Below the pieces are notes generated by a model. The model had not been told where the DNA came from. It was given only the letters and a program-made list of their open reading frames with translations, and did no database searches. From Pseudocercospora fijiensis CIRAD86 (Eukaryota; Ascomycota; Dothideomycetes; Mycosphaerellales; Mycosphaerellaceae), in NCBI RefSeq assembly GCF_000340215.1, contig NW_006921540.1:1-64000 (forward strand): a DNA stretch of 64,000 nucleotides. The letters are read 5' to 3'. Below, piece after piece: positions 46,580-59,690 of this stretch. Position numbers and translations under genes: made by a program. Numbering within the stretch: the stretch's first letter is position 1; every line of letters begins with the position of its first letter.

Positions 46580-48168
46580 CGGTATATAGCATACTAGCCG
46601 TTATTTACCGTTCGGACTAGCTAGAAGAGTAGCTCGTAGGTATAGATCGGTTTGCCGGGCGGAGAAAATAGGAGTATAGACTAGTTTACTAGATAGAGAA
46701 ACGAGACAAAGATAGATAGACGGGGAAGGCGGTAGTAGTAGGAGTAGATTATAAAATAGAAGAAGTTAGGGCGATAGTAGAAAGGTATATACTAGTATTA
46801 GCGCTCGGACCTCTAACCGTTTATATAGCAAGCCGCGTAGATAGCGCAAATATATAAGGTAGTTTACTTTACTAACGCGCGTATAAAAGAGACGTCTAGA
46901 GCGATATAGCTAATTTATATAGTAAAGTTAGGACCGCCTTTCGTTCGGTACGTTAGTTAAGGCCGATAGGTAAAGTCCGCTAAAACGCGCTAGTATAGGG
47001 TTTAGAACCTAATCTAAGAGGAAGGAATAAAGTAAAGCCGAAGCGACGCCGTTACCTTACTAAGATCCTATACTAGACAGACCGCTTACGTCGCCTATAC
47101 AATTTTATATAGTATATCGAAGTCGTATATCTTCGTCTATAATATAGGCGAGGTTACGCGCGAAGTAGGGCCGTAGAAGGTAGCCGAACGACGACGAAGC
47201 GGTATATAATAGTAACGCAATATATACGTAGACTTTACGTATACGGTAGATACGAGGCGTAGAAGGAAGTAAAGTAAAGTCTAACTAGAGTAGGCGCGGC
47301 AAGACGAAATATAACTAAGGCAATACTAACGACTTTACTAGCTAGAAAAGTAGTTAACCGTCGCCGCGAGAGTATGTCTAGTTAAGACGGGTTAGTAACC
47401 GATAGAGTACTTATTAGAGACGCCGCCGTATAAACCCTTTTAACTATTTTTCCCCGGCTAGCAAAGTAGTTAGCGACTAATAAGATAGGGTATCGTAGTA
47501 GAGATAGACCGATAGTATACTAAACCTAGGGGAGATAATAGCGGAATATAAGACCTAGCTTAGACGTATATTTATAGACGTGTCTTCTATTATACTCGCT
47601 AGTATAATCCTATAGACGGCGTATCTTATAAGTAAGATATAATAACTAGGTAGCGGGAAATGTACAATATCGGTAGAGCCGGGAAGATAGATAGATAAAA
47701 TGCCCGAGCGGTAGGGAAAGACTCTCTATCGTTACTATAGATACTCGGCGATTGTATTACGCGTACGTAAAGTATAACGAAGGTATAGGCGGGTTAGATA
47801 ATAGCGGTAGGGCCTCGCGGATAATAGTAGTTCGGAGTCGGTTATATAGACTCTAGATCTACGTATAATAGCTACTATAATTCGGTTATATTAATAGTAT
47901 ATATTACAAGTACCGACTAGGTAGACTATATATAGATAGGAGGAAAAACTATAGAAAAGGCTAGAGATACGATAGGAAATTGCTCTACTTAATCGGCTAG
48001 TATTTAGTATATAGACTAGGCTATTTATATACGCGCCTAGTCGGTAATCTATAGGACCTAACGCCTAGGATACGCGTACTTACTAGTCGTCCTATAGAGG
48101 CCTACTCGAGGAGATCTATATTACTATCTACTCTCTATATATAGGGCCCGTACGTATATACCTACGCC
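46580..48168. other. Intergenic region between P1 and P2
   Basis: No convincing gene. Two decayed family-2 hairpin pieces are visible, at about 47334-47360 (ACTAGCTAGAAAAGTAGTTA) and 47436-47470 (AACTATTTTTCCCCGGCTAG and following). Otherwise low-information RIP-type DNA; it should contain the promoter of P1 and the terminator of P2. Confidence 0.45.
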
Positions 48169-48644
48169 TTACTCGGCATCCTCGGCGTCGCTACTCTCGA
48201 CTAGTACTATAAACGAGGCGATAGCCGCTAGCTTAACGCGCTTAGTATAAGCTAATATATCGTCGGCTAGGCGAGGATATAAAGCGACTAGTAGAGTAAG
48301 AGATCGCTTAGTTAAGTAACGAGCGTATAGGGTTAGCTCGTCTATAGCGCTAGTATCTCTAACAAAGTCGCTAGAGTTAGGGCGAATAGGAGAGCTAGCC
48401 TAACTGCCTAGTAAGTATAGCTATATACCTATATAGTTAGGTTCGTAGTTAGATAGCGTTCTAAGGGAGAGAGTAGCAACTCTATAGTTACTATTATTAT
48501 TATAATTATCGAAGGGACTAGTAAAACTCCGAAGTTTTCGAACGAGAGGCGCGAGAGTAGGAGCGTAGTAGCCGATGTTTTATACGACTTAGGCAAAATC
48601 GGCGTCGTAGTTAGGAGTATGCCGCTAAATGTACTTAAGATATA

Positions 48645-48735
48645 CTATAAAGGGTATTAGTAATTCGACTAGTAATAGAGGTAATAACTACTATACTAGA
48701 TAGCGAAATAGATAATAACGTATAGTACGACTTAC
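48645..48735 (-). other. P2 last intron
   Basis: 91 bases: GTAAGT at 48735, branch-like TTACTAAT, 3' end CTTTATAG at 48645. Same length and position as the P1 intron at 36533-36623. Contains a weak inverted repeat (ACTATTTCGCT and AGTATAGTAGT). Confidence 0.68.
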
Positions 48736-49810
48736 TATACTAATTAGGAATAATAGTAGAGTCGTATTAACCTATAGCGAGGGCCTTAGTAGCGAAATAG
48801 TAAAGGTACTATATAAGTCGAATCGGATAGGTATCCTCGGTAACGTCGTCGTAGTATAGATATTACGCTATAGCGTACTTTAGATACTCGTAGTCGCATC
48901 CTCCCGTATAGTCTAGGTTACGCTTATCGGCCTAAAAGAAGTTATCTAGCGTAGGCTACTAGCGGTCGACGATAGTAGCGACTTCTCTTACTATCGTACT
49001 ATCGAGTAATAGGTAAAAGATAGCTTCGACTAGAACGAGATTCTTATAAGTCGGATCGGAGATATAGCCCTACGTAGCATCTAATATCTAGTAGCGAATG
49101 CCGTAGGACTTGCGTATATAGGCGTCGGCTATACGCTATCTAATATTAGTATTAGCGTATTTACAAAATTAGGTTATAGGGGGCATACCGGTAGTACTAT
49201 AAGCTCGTAAGATCTCGTCTAACTAGATATAGTAGATCTCTTTATCTATAAGCTAGTCGGGCGGTAAGACTACTATAGTAAGCCGCTCCTAAATGTCGAG
49301 ATAGAAGGTCTACTAGTAGCGCGAGTCGATAGTATCGACGAGGCTTAATTTAAATACTATAACGGCGTAAGTCTATTCTATATAAGTATAACGATTAACG
49401 ATCGAGTTCTTCTTACTAAAGTCGACGATATCTACGATATACTATACGTATATACCGTAATACAGATTAATAGACTCTATATTAGTACGCGAGGACAGAA
49501 TAATAGCCTAGGTTCGGGGATTATTATTAAAGGTATCCTCGGCGGTAGCGCGCTCGGCGTATATTATACTAGTATAGATAGTAGAGTATCGGATCTAATA
49601 TAACTCTAATACGAGGTCGAGGAGTTAGTAATTAAGTACCTCTTCGACCTAGAATACTACCTTAGACAAAAGCTAGATAATATATACGTAGACTAGCTAT
49701 AGTATCGCTAGGTACTTCGGAGATAGGCGGACTAGATAGACGAGTCGATCTACGCGATAGCTTAGGATAGGAAGAGGCGTAGAGTCCTTTATATAGAACT
49801 AGAAGAAGTC

Positions 49811-49967
49811 CTATATTGTTATCTAATATAAGGCGCTAGAGTTATATTAGCGAGAAAGTAGCGGCGGACGGTTAGACTATAGACTACTTTGCCGGCTAGC
49901 GAAATAGTCGTATACGTCTACTAGTTTTCGCTAGCTAGTAAAATAGTCTATAGCGTAATAGACTTAT
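49811..49967 (-). other. P2 intron with family-2 hairpin
   Basis: 157 bases. 5' site ATAAGT (from GTAAGT), 3' end CAATATAG; the branch site is unclear. Hairpin arms ACTATTTTACTAGCTAGCGA and TTTCGCTAGCCGGCAAAGTA at about 49884-49957. Confidence 0.65.
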
Positions 49968-51581
49968 AGGGATTAAAGAGTTAGCGTAAAGGAGGTTAGC
50001 CTTCGGTCGGCGATAGCAGCGAGGAGAGGATAGGCGGTATAGAGACTAAGCTAACGAAATAGTATCTCGTAGAGGGGCGCTTAATACTATAGTCTAGCTT
50101 ATCGATATACTTAGCGAAGCGATAGTAAGCGGCGCGGTATTCTATCTAGGAAATAGGAGTATATTATACCTCGACGTTAACGACTTACTATAAGGGAATG
50201 TCGTCCTCTAAGGTTATAATAGAGTCGCGGATCTTAAGTTAGTTTCTCTTAGAGCGTCGGAGGACGTAGAGGCTAAAGGCGAATATCGTTAGATATATCT
50301 AGTCGTCGTCGTTAAGGGGCCTATATAGAGCTTTAGGGTTAAGTATTTAGAGGACGATATCGCGAAAGTATATAGCGCTAGTATAGACGTAGCGAGATAG
50401 TAGAGCTATATAATAGATTCGTAGGTCTTCGGGAATAGCGCTCTATCGGAGGCTATAGTCGCGTTAGAAACGGCTATAGTATATAACGGCATCGGTAACG
50501 TTCGAAAATCCTATAATAAGGTCGGTCCGATCTCGGGCGTCCTATAGTTTAAGGATACGACGGAATAGAAACCGAGTAAGTATAGCGAAGTTATTAAGAT
50601 CGGTAGCTAATAGAGTCGCTATAGCAAATATAGCTACTATATACGCGTTATTAAAGAGTTTCTATATAGCGTCTGTTTAGAGTAAGAACTACGTCTAGAA
50701 GTAGTATACCTCGTTATATATAACGATAGACGGATACTTAGCGCGTAAGTTAGCGAGACGAAACGTATTATCGGATTAATACTTATCGTACAATTTAGTA
50801 TTACGAGCAATCTAGAGTTCTCTAATAGTATTATTAGTACGGTCTCTACGCTCTATTCGATAATCGACTACCTCGAGATTCTATAGGAGCAATTCGTCCT
50901 TCTACTAATATAGCTATAGCCGATCCTAAAACTAAGCTAGGCGGTTATATCGCTTATAGTACGCTAGGCCAGGTATAAGTGTCTCCTAAACAAAGGCCTC
51001 GCGAGTAGAGATAATAAGTATACGAGTAGTCTATAGATCGCGGTCCGAAAGGGATATAATATATTCGATAAGTCCTAGGCCGTCGGGTATATTTAGGTAA
51101 CGCCGGATAATATAGATAAAATAGCGAGACTCGCTATTAAGCGCGACAAGAGTAGCGACGTAGATATAGCGAGTATAGTTAGGATTAGGACTAAAGTACC
51201 GGTTATAGGTATCGCGCTAGGTATTAATCGTTATAGCGGTCCCGATTTAGTAGATAGGAGCGTAGCGGTAAGGCGTCGTATAAGTCTTATCTAGCTTAGT
51301 ACGTAATTCGGCGATAGTCGACTTCTACGCGTTAATATCCTCTTTAAGAGGGCCTAGGCAAATACCGTCGGCTTCGTACTCTAGGCAATCGAGTATTCTA
51401 CGCTAGAGCGTCTAGCGGCTACTAACGCCGAATCGCTAGTCGAGGAAAGTCTCGGCTACTATTATAAGTAGATCGCGCGGGTCGTCGTTAGGAATAGTCG
51501 GTATATTATAGAACGGGACGTAATAGCCGAAGATAGAGTCTAGTACGATACCTCGCTCTATATAGGCGTAGTCGAGTATAG

Positions 51582-51706
51582 CTACGACGATAGTTAGTAG
51601 GAGATAAGTATATATATAGACCGTTTTACCGGCCGGTAAATAGATATCTAGACGTATATTTACTAGCCGGCAAAATAATCTATACGTTAGGATTAATATT
51701 TCTTAC
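51582..51706 (-). other. P2 intron after motif I, with family-2 hairpin
   Basis: 125 bases. 5' site GTAAGA, branch site TACTAAC, 3' end CGTCGTAG. Located 22 codons plus 1 base after the Thr of motif I. Arms ATTTTGCCGGCTAGTAAATA and TATTTACCGGCCGGTAAAAC at about 51625-51690. Confidence 0.85.
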
Positions 51707-52550
51707 CTTAATATACAATACGCTATTCTTCGATATACTCGGACTAAGCTATAGCGGCGTAGAGGATAGAGATAGTCTTACTAGTACCGGTATCGTCGGC
51801 GAGAATAGCGCCCTATATAAGTAATTTCTATATTTCGACGATCTATATAATAGCCTATAGTTACTATATCGTAAGACAGAGTCTACGAAACGTAATACGG
51901 TATAGGTATTTACTAACTTTATTAATCTCGCTATCTAGGAGTATAGTAACGTCGATGTTTATTGCTATATAGGCTTCGTTAAATAATAGAGGCGTAGCCG
52001 TATACCTAGAGCGATAGTACTATAGGGTATCGAGTATACTAGCGTATAATATACGCTAAGCGTCGGTAATAGGGAACGGGGTATTAGGCTAGGGCGCAAG
52101 CTATAGCTAGTTAGTATTAGCCTAGACAGTACTCTTACGCTTACTCGGGAGATATTTTATATTAGCGGGTTTAATAGTATCCGAAGTCGAAAAAGTTATA
52201 TCGATACTATTACTAATATCTCGTAGGAAGGCTCGCTATAGTACTAGATCCTAATCGTTAATCTTATATACGTCGTACGTCTTATACTACTTATAAAGGA
52301 CATTTGTTAGGTCGTCTATTACGCGTATAGTTCGCTAGTAGTTATAAGTATTATCTACTCGGATCGACCTAGCCTCGCTAAGAAAGGCCTTTTCGTCGCG
52401 CGTAAATTTATATACGTCGCTAGGTATAAGAGGACTAATAACCGGAGAGGGTAGACGCCTAGATAGGCGTAGAGGGCCTAGAGCTAGCACTTCGCGGTCG
52501 TCCGCTATATTTAACTTAGAAACGTCCTTAGGTATCGCCTAGGTAGTACT

Positions 52551-53140
52551 AATTCGATTATAGACTACTTTACTAGCTAGAAAATAACGACGGACGGTAG
52601 AAGTAGTAGTAGTAGTAGTTAAAGTAGTAGTAGTATAGGCGGGACGAGTAGGTCGTAGGTAGAGGTATATATATAGGGAACTATATACTATAGGCCTAGT
52701 ACTTAGTAAACTGCGAGGGGTCGGCGTAGCATTATATACTTTAAAGGGAAGGCGTCGTAAATATTAAAGAGAAGAGAGCGGCCGTAGGGAGGGCTATATT
52801 GCAGCTAGATTAGGTACATTTCCTATGTCTCTCTTACTATATATTATCGTAGCTATATCTCCTTATATCGTATATATATATATTCTAATTATAAAGGTAG
52901 TTATATGTTCTAGGGTACAAAAACAAGGAGAGGGGGTATAAGTATATATATAAGTGCTAAGCCGGGTTTCCCTACTACATTTTCCCTCCTAGACTAAGAA
53001 GTCTGCCCTTAGACTAACGCTTCCTTACCTCCCGGACTGAAAAACCTTAAATACGTAAAGAAACTAAACTAACTATCCTATAGCGGTATCCTAGCTAGCT
53101 AGCTGCTATACCCTATTACTTATTTCTTTCTACTACGAGT
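52551..53140. other. Spacer between P2 and the Gypsy material, low complexity
   Basis: Has a GTA microsatellite (about 52601-52640), a TA-rich run near 52870, one family-2 arm at about 52564-52590, and a stretch near 52920-53040 with more TG and CA than elsewhere. A palindromic CTAGCTAGCTAG sits at about 53092. No gene. An LTR may lie here but I found no matching partner. Confidence 0.4.
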
Positions 53141-56100
53141 CGCTAGTCTACTATAGTTACCTCTACGGCCCTAGCCGCTATAATTGCCTCCTCGCCTCTA
53201 CTAGTTAAATTAGTCGATAAGAGCCTAGGTCCGCGTCGCCTTAGCCCGTATGTCCTAGCGGGTCTGTCGCTTATTCGGATTAGCTATAGAGTTCGTAGGC
53301 TGCTTTAAAGAAGATAACTAAGGAGGCTGTTTCTTAGGGGTACTAAGCTGCTAGGAGTTAACGTTCGGGAGTACTCTACTAGGAGTAGAGACTTTCGAAG
53401 CGTAGGTAGTAGGTTTCGCTAAAAGGGCGCTAGACTGCCGCTAGTTAGTAGGAAGGTCTGCCTTACTAGGTTCCTATTAATATATAAATCCCTAGCCTCC
53501 CTAATTAAACTCCTCCCTAGTATTAGGCGCAGGCTAATATCGGTAGAAATTATCCTAGTTTAGGCGTATATACCGATCTTCGCTATTGTTTAGGATATAA
53601 CTCTAGTCTTTTAAAGACTATATAAGAGCCTTAAAGAATAATTTCTCCCCGAAACGTTCCTACTTAAGCCGAATAACCTTACTTAATATCTTAGAGTATG
53701 CCGACGCTATACCCTTACAATACTGCTTTAAATAGTTCTCGAGTATATATAAGGAGCCTTCTTAGTTAAGGTTGCGAAAGAGTCTTCGAATATATTACTA
53801 TACTATAGTATCGTCCTACTTTAATCGGCCGACGAGGGCTTCCGAGATTAGGTTATTATTGCGTAGGCGCACTATAGCCGGGAACGCGTACGGAGGGGCA
53901 CCGTACTTGTTTATAAGACTAGAGGGCGAGGTAGGGCTAGGAAGAAGGTCTCGATAGGTAGCGGCGAGTTCCTAAAATATACCTCTAGCTTCGCAATTAA
54001 GCTTTCTAGTTACTAAGTCGTATCGGTAGAACTAGGGGAGTATAGTTATCCTCTCGGTATTCTTCGGTAATGCCTAAGCGCCGTATAGAAGGTAGGGAAG
54101 GGTTAGGCGTACTCTAAGGGTACCGACTAGATACTACTCCTAGCCTACATTTCGATACTTGCCTTTTAGCTTGTTCTTAATAAAGTTATTAAGGGTATTC
54201 TTTATCTTAGTGTTTAGGCAATATGTATTATAGTTAATAGAGAGAATGTAACCCCGAGGAGCGTACGTAGGGCCCTTTTCCTAGCGAAGGATCTTAAGTT
54301 CCTTATACTATTTATTAAAGACTTCTAGTTAGTAGATCCTAGCGAAGACCTTCGTAGTAGTCTCTACCGTTTTAGGAAGGAAGGATACGGAGCCTTAAAC
54401 TTAGTTTATAGCAATGCCTTCTTAGAGATCGAAAGGGTACTAGTTAATATAGGCAAACTCGGTCGAACCGCCGTTACTAGGTTAAGTTATCTTAGCGTAG
54501 TACAGGTAGGAGATTAGGTTAAGAGCGTAGTTAGGGCGGATAAGGCCGTAGAGGAGCTAGTAGATAGGGTCTCCTTAGTAGATCTACTAAAACCTAGAAT
54601 AGAAGGCGGTTCGAAGCTAATCCTTATTCGAGACTCCGTTAACTAAACGCTAATACTATAGGTACATTGTAGCCTCTAGCTTAAACTAGTTAGATAGGGA
54701 CATCTTTCCGAAGGGTAGAGGGGCCGCGGCGACTTCGACTTTCTTATTATTATACTAACTAAAGACGGCCGCTCTATATAGTTTAGTAGAGCCTTTATCG
54801 CTCGTAATGCTATCTAAGGTAATAGTACTATCTCTTACCTAGGCATCCTAGCTAGCCTTTGTTATTACTCTTATACGGGAGAAGGCCTTACGAATCTTAG
54901 TAGCAATCGCTAGGATAACGCGTTTAATAGTTAAAGGGTTGTATGTCTTGCTCTCGTAACTATAGGCTTTAGGGAAAAAGCGATATAGTCTAAGGTAGTC
55001 GCTAGGGATAGGAGGACGGCGAGTCTTCCGAAACAGGTTAGGTCTCTTATTTCGAAGGCGGAGAAGGTCGTTCCGGTACTTATATCTAGGGCTACTTAAG
55101 GTTTCTATTATCTGCTCTCGACCGACCTTTCCTCGAAACCTAACTACTATCCTAAACAGGTAGCGGGTATAAGTATAGTAAGGCGGGTAAGGGGCAGTTA
55201 TAATAAGGGCAATTGCTCTTCCCTACGTAGCATTATTAGATTTACTATCGTACTATATTAAAGTACTACGGTCGGCTTCCGAGAATCTACTATAGCTATA
55301 GTAGGCTAGGCTATTTCTAATTTAAGTGTCCTTATCGGGGGTTAGCTCCCTATAGCATACAGTGCCTCCCCGCTTAGGTCCTAAGGTATTAAGGTCGTCG
55401 GTTAGGTTCTCCTTAAGGGATACGGTAAGATCTCTACTCGGCTTATTAAGTCTATTCGATCTACGGGTCCTTCCTAGAGGGGGGATAGGCGTAGTAGTCC
55501 GAATTCGACGAGTAGGCGGAGCCCCTAGAGCAAGGCTATTATTACTACTCCTACTACTAGTCCGATTAGGTAGTAAAGTAGAGTTTTCGACTAGGAGATT
55601 AAGGCGAGTCGTATTACGTTATAGAGGCGTATTTTAGCGAGAGCTAATAGGCTAAGTAGGGCGAGCGGGTAATAGCTACTAGTTGTCCTATCTAGCTAGA
55701 GGGTCGCTAGCCGGGTTGTATATAACTAGTAATCTAATAGGTATACTAATTCGCTCGTATATACCTATATAGGATCGAGGGATATTAAGCCCTAGGGTCC
55801 TAGAAGCAGTGCCTTTAATATAGCTACCTAGCGGTCTCGAAAAAGGGCGCCCGTCGGGAGTAATAGTAATAATAGGAGGGCCTTCGTATTAGCTAATTCG
55901 AATACCGATAGCCTTAAGCTTCGCCTTACTAGCCTCCGTTCTCTAAGGGAAGAATTCATTCTTACCCTCCTTACGAGTATCGTCCTCCTTATCTACTACG
56001 TAGTCCTTAGTAGTAATAGTAACGGTATTAATATCTACCCGTCCCTATCTCGCCCTAAGCGTTCGGCGGTATAGGTAATTACTTAGGATACGAAGAATAA

Positions 56101-56850
56101 GCTAAATTTCGGAAACCTAGCTAGCGTCCTTAAAGTTTACGTAGTTGTTAAGCTTTCTATCCTTCTATAGCCTAAAGACTCGAGCTATTTCCTTCGCGGT
56201 ATTACCTCGGACATTGTAGAGGTCTAGGTAGTTCCTAAAGAATATAGGACTATTAGTAATATCGTTCTTACGGCGATCTTCCGTAGCCTTCCTACGAGTA
56301 GCGGCGGCTTATAGGGTAGCAAATTCGTTACCTATATACTACTCGAGGGCCTATACTATAGTAGATCCTCGGGTACGAAGAACATCTCCTATTTCTTTCG
56401 GTAGTCCTTTAAAGAGCGCCTCCTTAAGCCGATAATAGGTTAGCTCGGTACCTTTAATAAAGTTATTAATACTTCCTAAGTTGTCGTAGATTATATCTAC
56501 CTTAGTTTAGCGGGATAGGTTAGCGGATTAAAGGTATTATACCTATTCGAGTAGGGTATTGTAATTGCTTAGTCGCTAGTCGGAAGGAAGGTAGGAAATG
56601 CCGCTATAGGCTACGCTCGTAATAAGGTCTCGACTAGAGGCTTCTACTATTACGCGCTTATAAGGCGGTAGGGGGGTTTTATATATCGGGTCGCGTAGAG
56701 GAGGTAGGGGTTTGTCGGTCTTTAATAGTTAATTAAGGAGGGTAGTGTTTACTATAAGCGCCTATCGCTTTGTCGAGGGAAGGGCGATATAGGTATATTT
56801 GTTTATAAAGAAGTTTAGGCGCGAGAAAGGTCGCCTTTTTATTATAGTAG
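53141..56850 (-). pseudogene. Gag-like retrotransposon frame, unassigned element
   Basis: A minus-strand frame can be followed over most of this stretch. The first part reads FKGLPKEIGDVLRTRG, then RNYLDLYNVRGNTAKEIARV (about 56100-56450), resembling the capsid-like region of fungal Gypsy gag proteins. The later part (53200-54900) is rich in Asn, Gln, Arg and Tyr, for example RRGGNYSGQGRRGNYSR with stops read as Gln, like a nucleic-acid-binding C terminus without a CCHC knuckle. The two short plus-strand open frames at 53772 and 55362 are shadows. It follows, not precedes, the pol region of the same orientation, so it should belong to a second or rearranged element. Family call is tentative. 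Confidence 0.45.
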
Positions 56851-57740
56851 TAACGCGGGTACGCGGGAAGGGACGGGAGGCACCTACCTTACGCGTATAC
56901 GCGCGTTTATATATAAATCCGAAAATAAGGTACGTATCCTAAAGGAAGTAAAGGGTTAGTAGTAGGTAGCGGCGACATTTCTAGAGGCCTAGGTAATTCG
57001 CGTAGTAGCGAGATTCGAGGGCGTAGGACTAGAGCACTTAGATCTAGGGAGTTAGGTATTATATAACGCACTAACCCCTCCGCTTCAACCCCTACCGCAT
57101 TAAGGCATAGTTATAAGGGCTCCTCCGGGCAGTATAAGGGTAGTAGTAGTAGTCGTAATATATCCTAGCTAGCTAGCTACTATAGGCGGGAGCTCCCGGG
57201 ATTCTTAGAAATCTCGATATATCGGCCGGCGTAGGCTATAGAAATAATACAAAGGAAAGGTTTTTAAACAAAGGAAATCTTTAAGGTTAGGTAAGGTTTT
57301 CCTAGGCTTACTCCGTAGGGTAGGCTTCGGTTTTAGTAAGCTAGGCGCGACGTAGAGCTTCTAGTAGGTCCCCTATTGCCGAGTTAAAATTATTTACTCG
57401 CTCCGCGGGTAGGCTAGTACTTAGACTACCCCGGGGAGCAGGTCTAGGGATATTATTAAGGATAGGGGCTCCTTACTAAAGCCCCTACCCTCGTCGGTAG
57501 TAGTATAAAGGAAAAGAAGCAACGATAGGGCTCTAGTAGTAGTACTCTATCCGGCTACTAATATATAAAGGGACAATCGATCCTAGTATACGTCGATAAT
57601 CCGTTTAAATACGCGAATAAGGGTACTAGCGAGTAAAAAATTCGGTATAAGGCGAGTAAATAGGAGCAAAAGGGAGGCTATACGCGAGTAGTTATAGGTT
57701 TATCGGGCCTACTAAGGTAGTAGTAGTCTATTTTCGTTGT
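56851..57740. other. Spacer or LTR-like region between Gypsy pol and the gag-like frame
   Basis: No gene recognised. It contains a palindromic CTAGCTAGCTAG (about 57166) similar to ones at about 53092 and 62209, a palindromic GGGAGCTCCC (57189-57198) and purine-rich runs near 57240-57280. I could not pair it with a second LTR. Confidence 0.35.
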
Positions 57741-58989
57741 ATTCTATAGCCTACTCCGCTTCTAAGGGTTCGTTAAAAACTCCGGGGTTTAAGCCTAGGC
57801 CCTTAGAGTTAGCGGTATAGCGGAGCTCCTTTTATTCGATCTAGGTAAGCCAAAGCCTATCTCGTATTCTTATTAAGGACAGCCTATATTCGTTGTCTCC
57901 CTAGTTCGCAACGTTGTCTATAGCCTCCTAGGCAAGAAATCTAATACCTCGCCGCCTATATAGGTTAGTATATACTAGGGCAGTAAGGCTAGTTTCTACT
58001 AGGGCCTTAAGGAGATATAGGTTGTATTCGAACTTTAATATGTTTATCTCGTCGTAGACCTAGACTCTTTAGGTCGTCTACTAGCTAGGGTCTCGCTATA
58101 GTACTAGTCGAAAGCTAGGGTCCTAGGTAAGCCTCGGAAGAGCGCTAACGTAGTAGGCTTATTCGTATAGGTCCTACCTTCTATATAGAATTGCTATCTA
58201 GCCGAATCTATAGTATTAAGCTAAAGGCTAGGTTACCCCTCCCTAGGTAAATAGGGCTAGGTAATTAAAAGCTAGAAAACTATTAGGTTCAGTCGAGCTA
58301 TTAAAGAAGAGATAGTTATTCGAATAATCTTCTATAAGGGGTACGCTAAGAAGGTCTCGTATTAGGTTATTAATCTAAGAGATAGGATTAACTTTAGGGT
58401 CGACTCGGTATATAGCTATAGTATAGGCTTAAAAGGCTCGCCTTTACTCCTCCCTAGGAAGGGATATAATCGTATAGACGTCTATATCCCTTTCTTTACT
58501 AGACTTAGTATTAGACTAGCTATCGTCCCTAGAGTCGGAGGACTTAGACTAGCTATCTCTATCTGCCTCGACTTCTTTATTAATAGGTTCGTTGTTCGTC
58601 GTAGTAGCGTTTTTACCCGAGATCCGGTTAGGCCGGAATAGAGGTACTTCCTTTAGTCGATCGCGTAGAAAGGTAATAGCTAGATTAGCCCTATTAAGTT
58701 CCGTAAGGTAGTACGAGGTCCTAGAGGTAGTAATCCCCGCAATACGAAAGGGGCCCTTCTAGCGAAAGGCAAGCTTACTAGACCTCGAGTGCTCGATTTC
58801 GCTCCTAGTAATAAGTATAAGGGATCTAATCTTAAGGGGAGCGTTAGATACTACTCCCTTTTCGTCGTACTAGCGAGCATTCTCCTCGCGAGTCCTCTTT
58901 AGCCGAAGGGACGCCTCTTCGTTATCGTTAGGCATATATACTAGTTACTAAGTACGGTATATAAGTAACGAGGCAGTATCGCGTATAGC

Positions 58990-59690
58990 GTCCTAGTCGA
59001 CTTTTTAGAAGGTTCGGTAGGCATTCTCGATAGGAAGGATAACGTCGGCCCCTCTATATATAACTTCTATAGGCGTTTTTCTAGTCGTTCGTCGGTATAT
59101 CGTTCGGTCGGCCTATAGGATAGGTAGGACGTGTTTTCTCTAACCCTTTATAGTACCGTTCGTTAGTTTAGAAAGGGCAGCTAGGATAGGTCGGTTTCTA
59201 ACTTCGATTTAACTATTTGCCTTCGGGTAGTATAGGGAAATCCGTACCCGGTACGTAGCTATTCGCTTAAGCAATTCCTTAGTATCCTTCCGATTCTTAG
59301 ATCCGTTATCTATAACGAATTCATCCGAATAGCTATATCGGTAATAGACCTCTTCGTATAGGAACTTAGCTATTTAGTATATATTAACCGACTTACCCGA
59401 GTAGTTAAATATTCTCCCCTCTACCTAGCCGCTAACAACCTTACGCGCTAAGGTAATAGACCCCTTATTATCGATATAAAGTATATCGGCAACCTAGCGA
59501 CGGCTAATAACTCGAATATAGGTAGGGTAAAGCGTCCTAGCAATCTTATATCCCTCTCGCATCCGGTATATACGATAGGACCGAACCTATATAGCGATTT
59601 AGGACTATATTCTATACTAGAAGTACCTTTTTAAGGCTAGATAGTATACTGCCTCCCGGCCTTTATAGCTATAATCCTTGTAAAGTAATT
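58990..59690 (-). pseudogene. Gypsy integrase domain
   Basis: REAVYYLALKRYF marks the zinc-finger region, then VADILYIDNKGSI with the first catalytic Asp replaced or shifted, VIDNGSKNRKDTKELLKRIA (about 59270-59325) with the second Asp and a Lys in place of the usual Glu of DNGSE, and YYPKANS (about 59209-59233), the YHPQANG box. A relic of the enzyme that inserts the cDNA. Confidence 0.85.

Larger units (their letters stand above)
48169..52550 (-). pseudogene. SNF2-family ATPase P2
   Basis: Tandem paralogue of P1. Motif I reads GAILADDTGTSKT at 51774-51812, preceded by a linker (IKYLPSKRKSTV). Introns at 51582-51706, 49811-49967 and 48645-48735. The protein ends in an acidic tail read as VLVESSDAEDAE with a TAA at 48169-48171, which seems to be the original stop. 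Length without introns is about 4.0 kb, i.e. about 1,330 codons. The helicase part is damaged by many TAG/TAA. The known family are DNA-dependent ATPases of chromatin and repair. The start is not defined; 52550 is the approximate beginning of the coherent frame. Confidence 0.78.

Noticed and set aside
53772..55637. Plus-strand open frames of 61 and 91 codons in the gag-like region.
   Set aside because: They lie opposite a longer coherent minus-strand frame and have leucine/arginine-rich composition typical of antisense reading.
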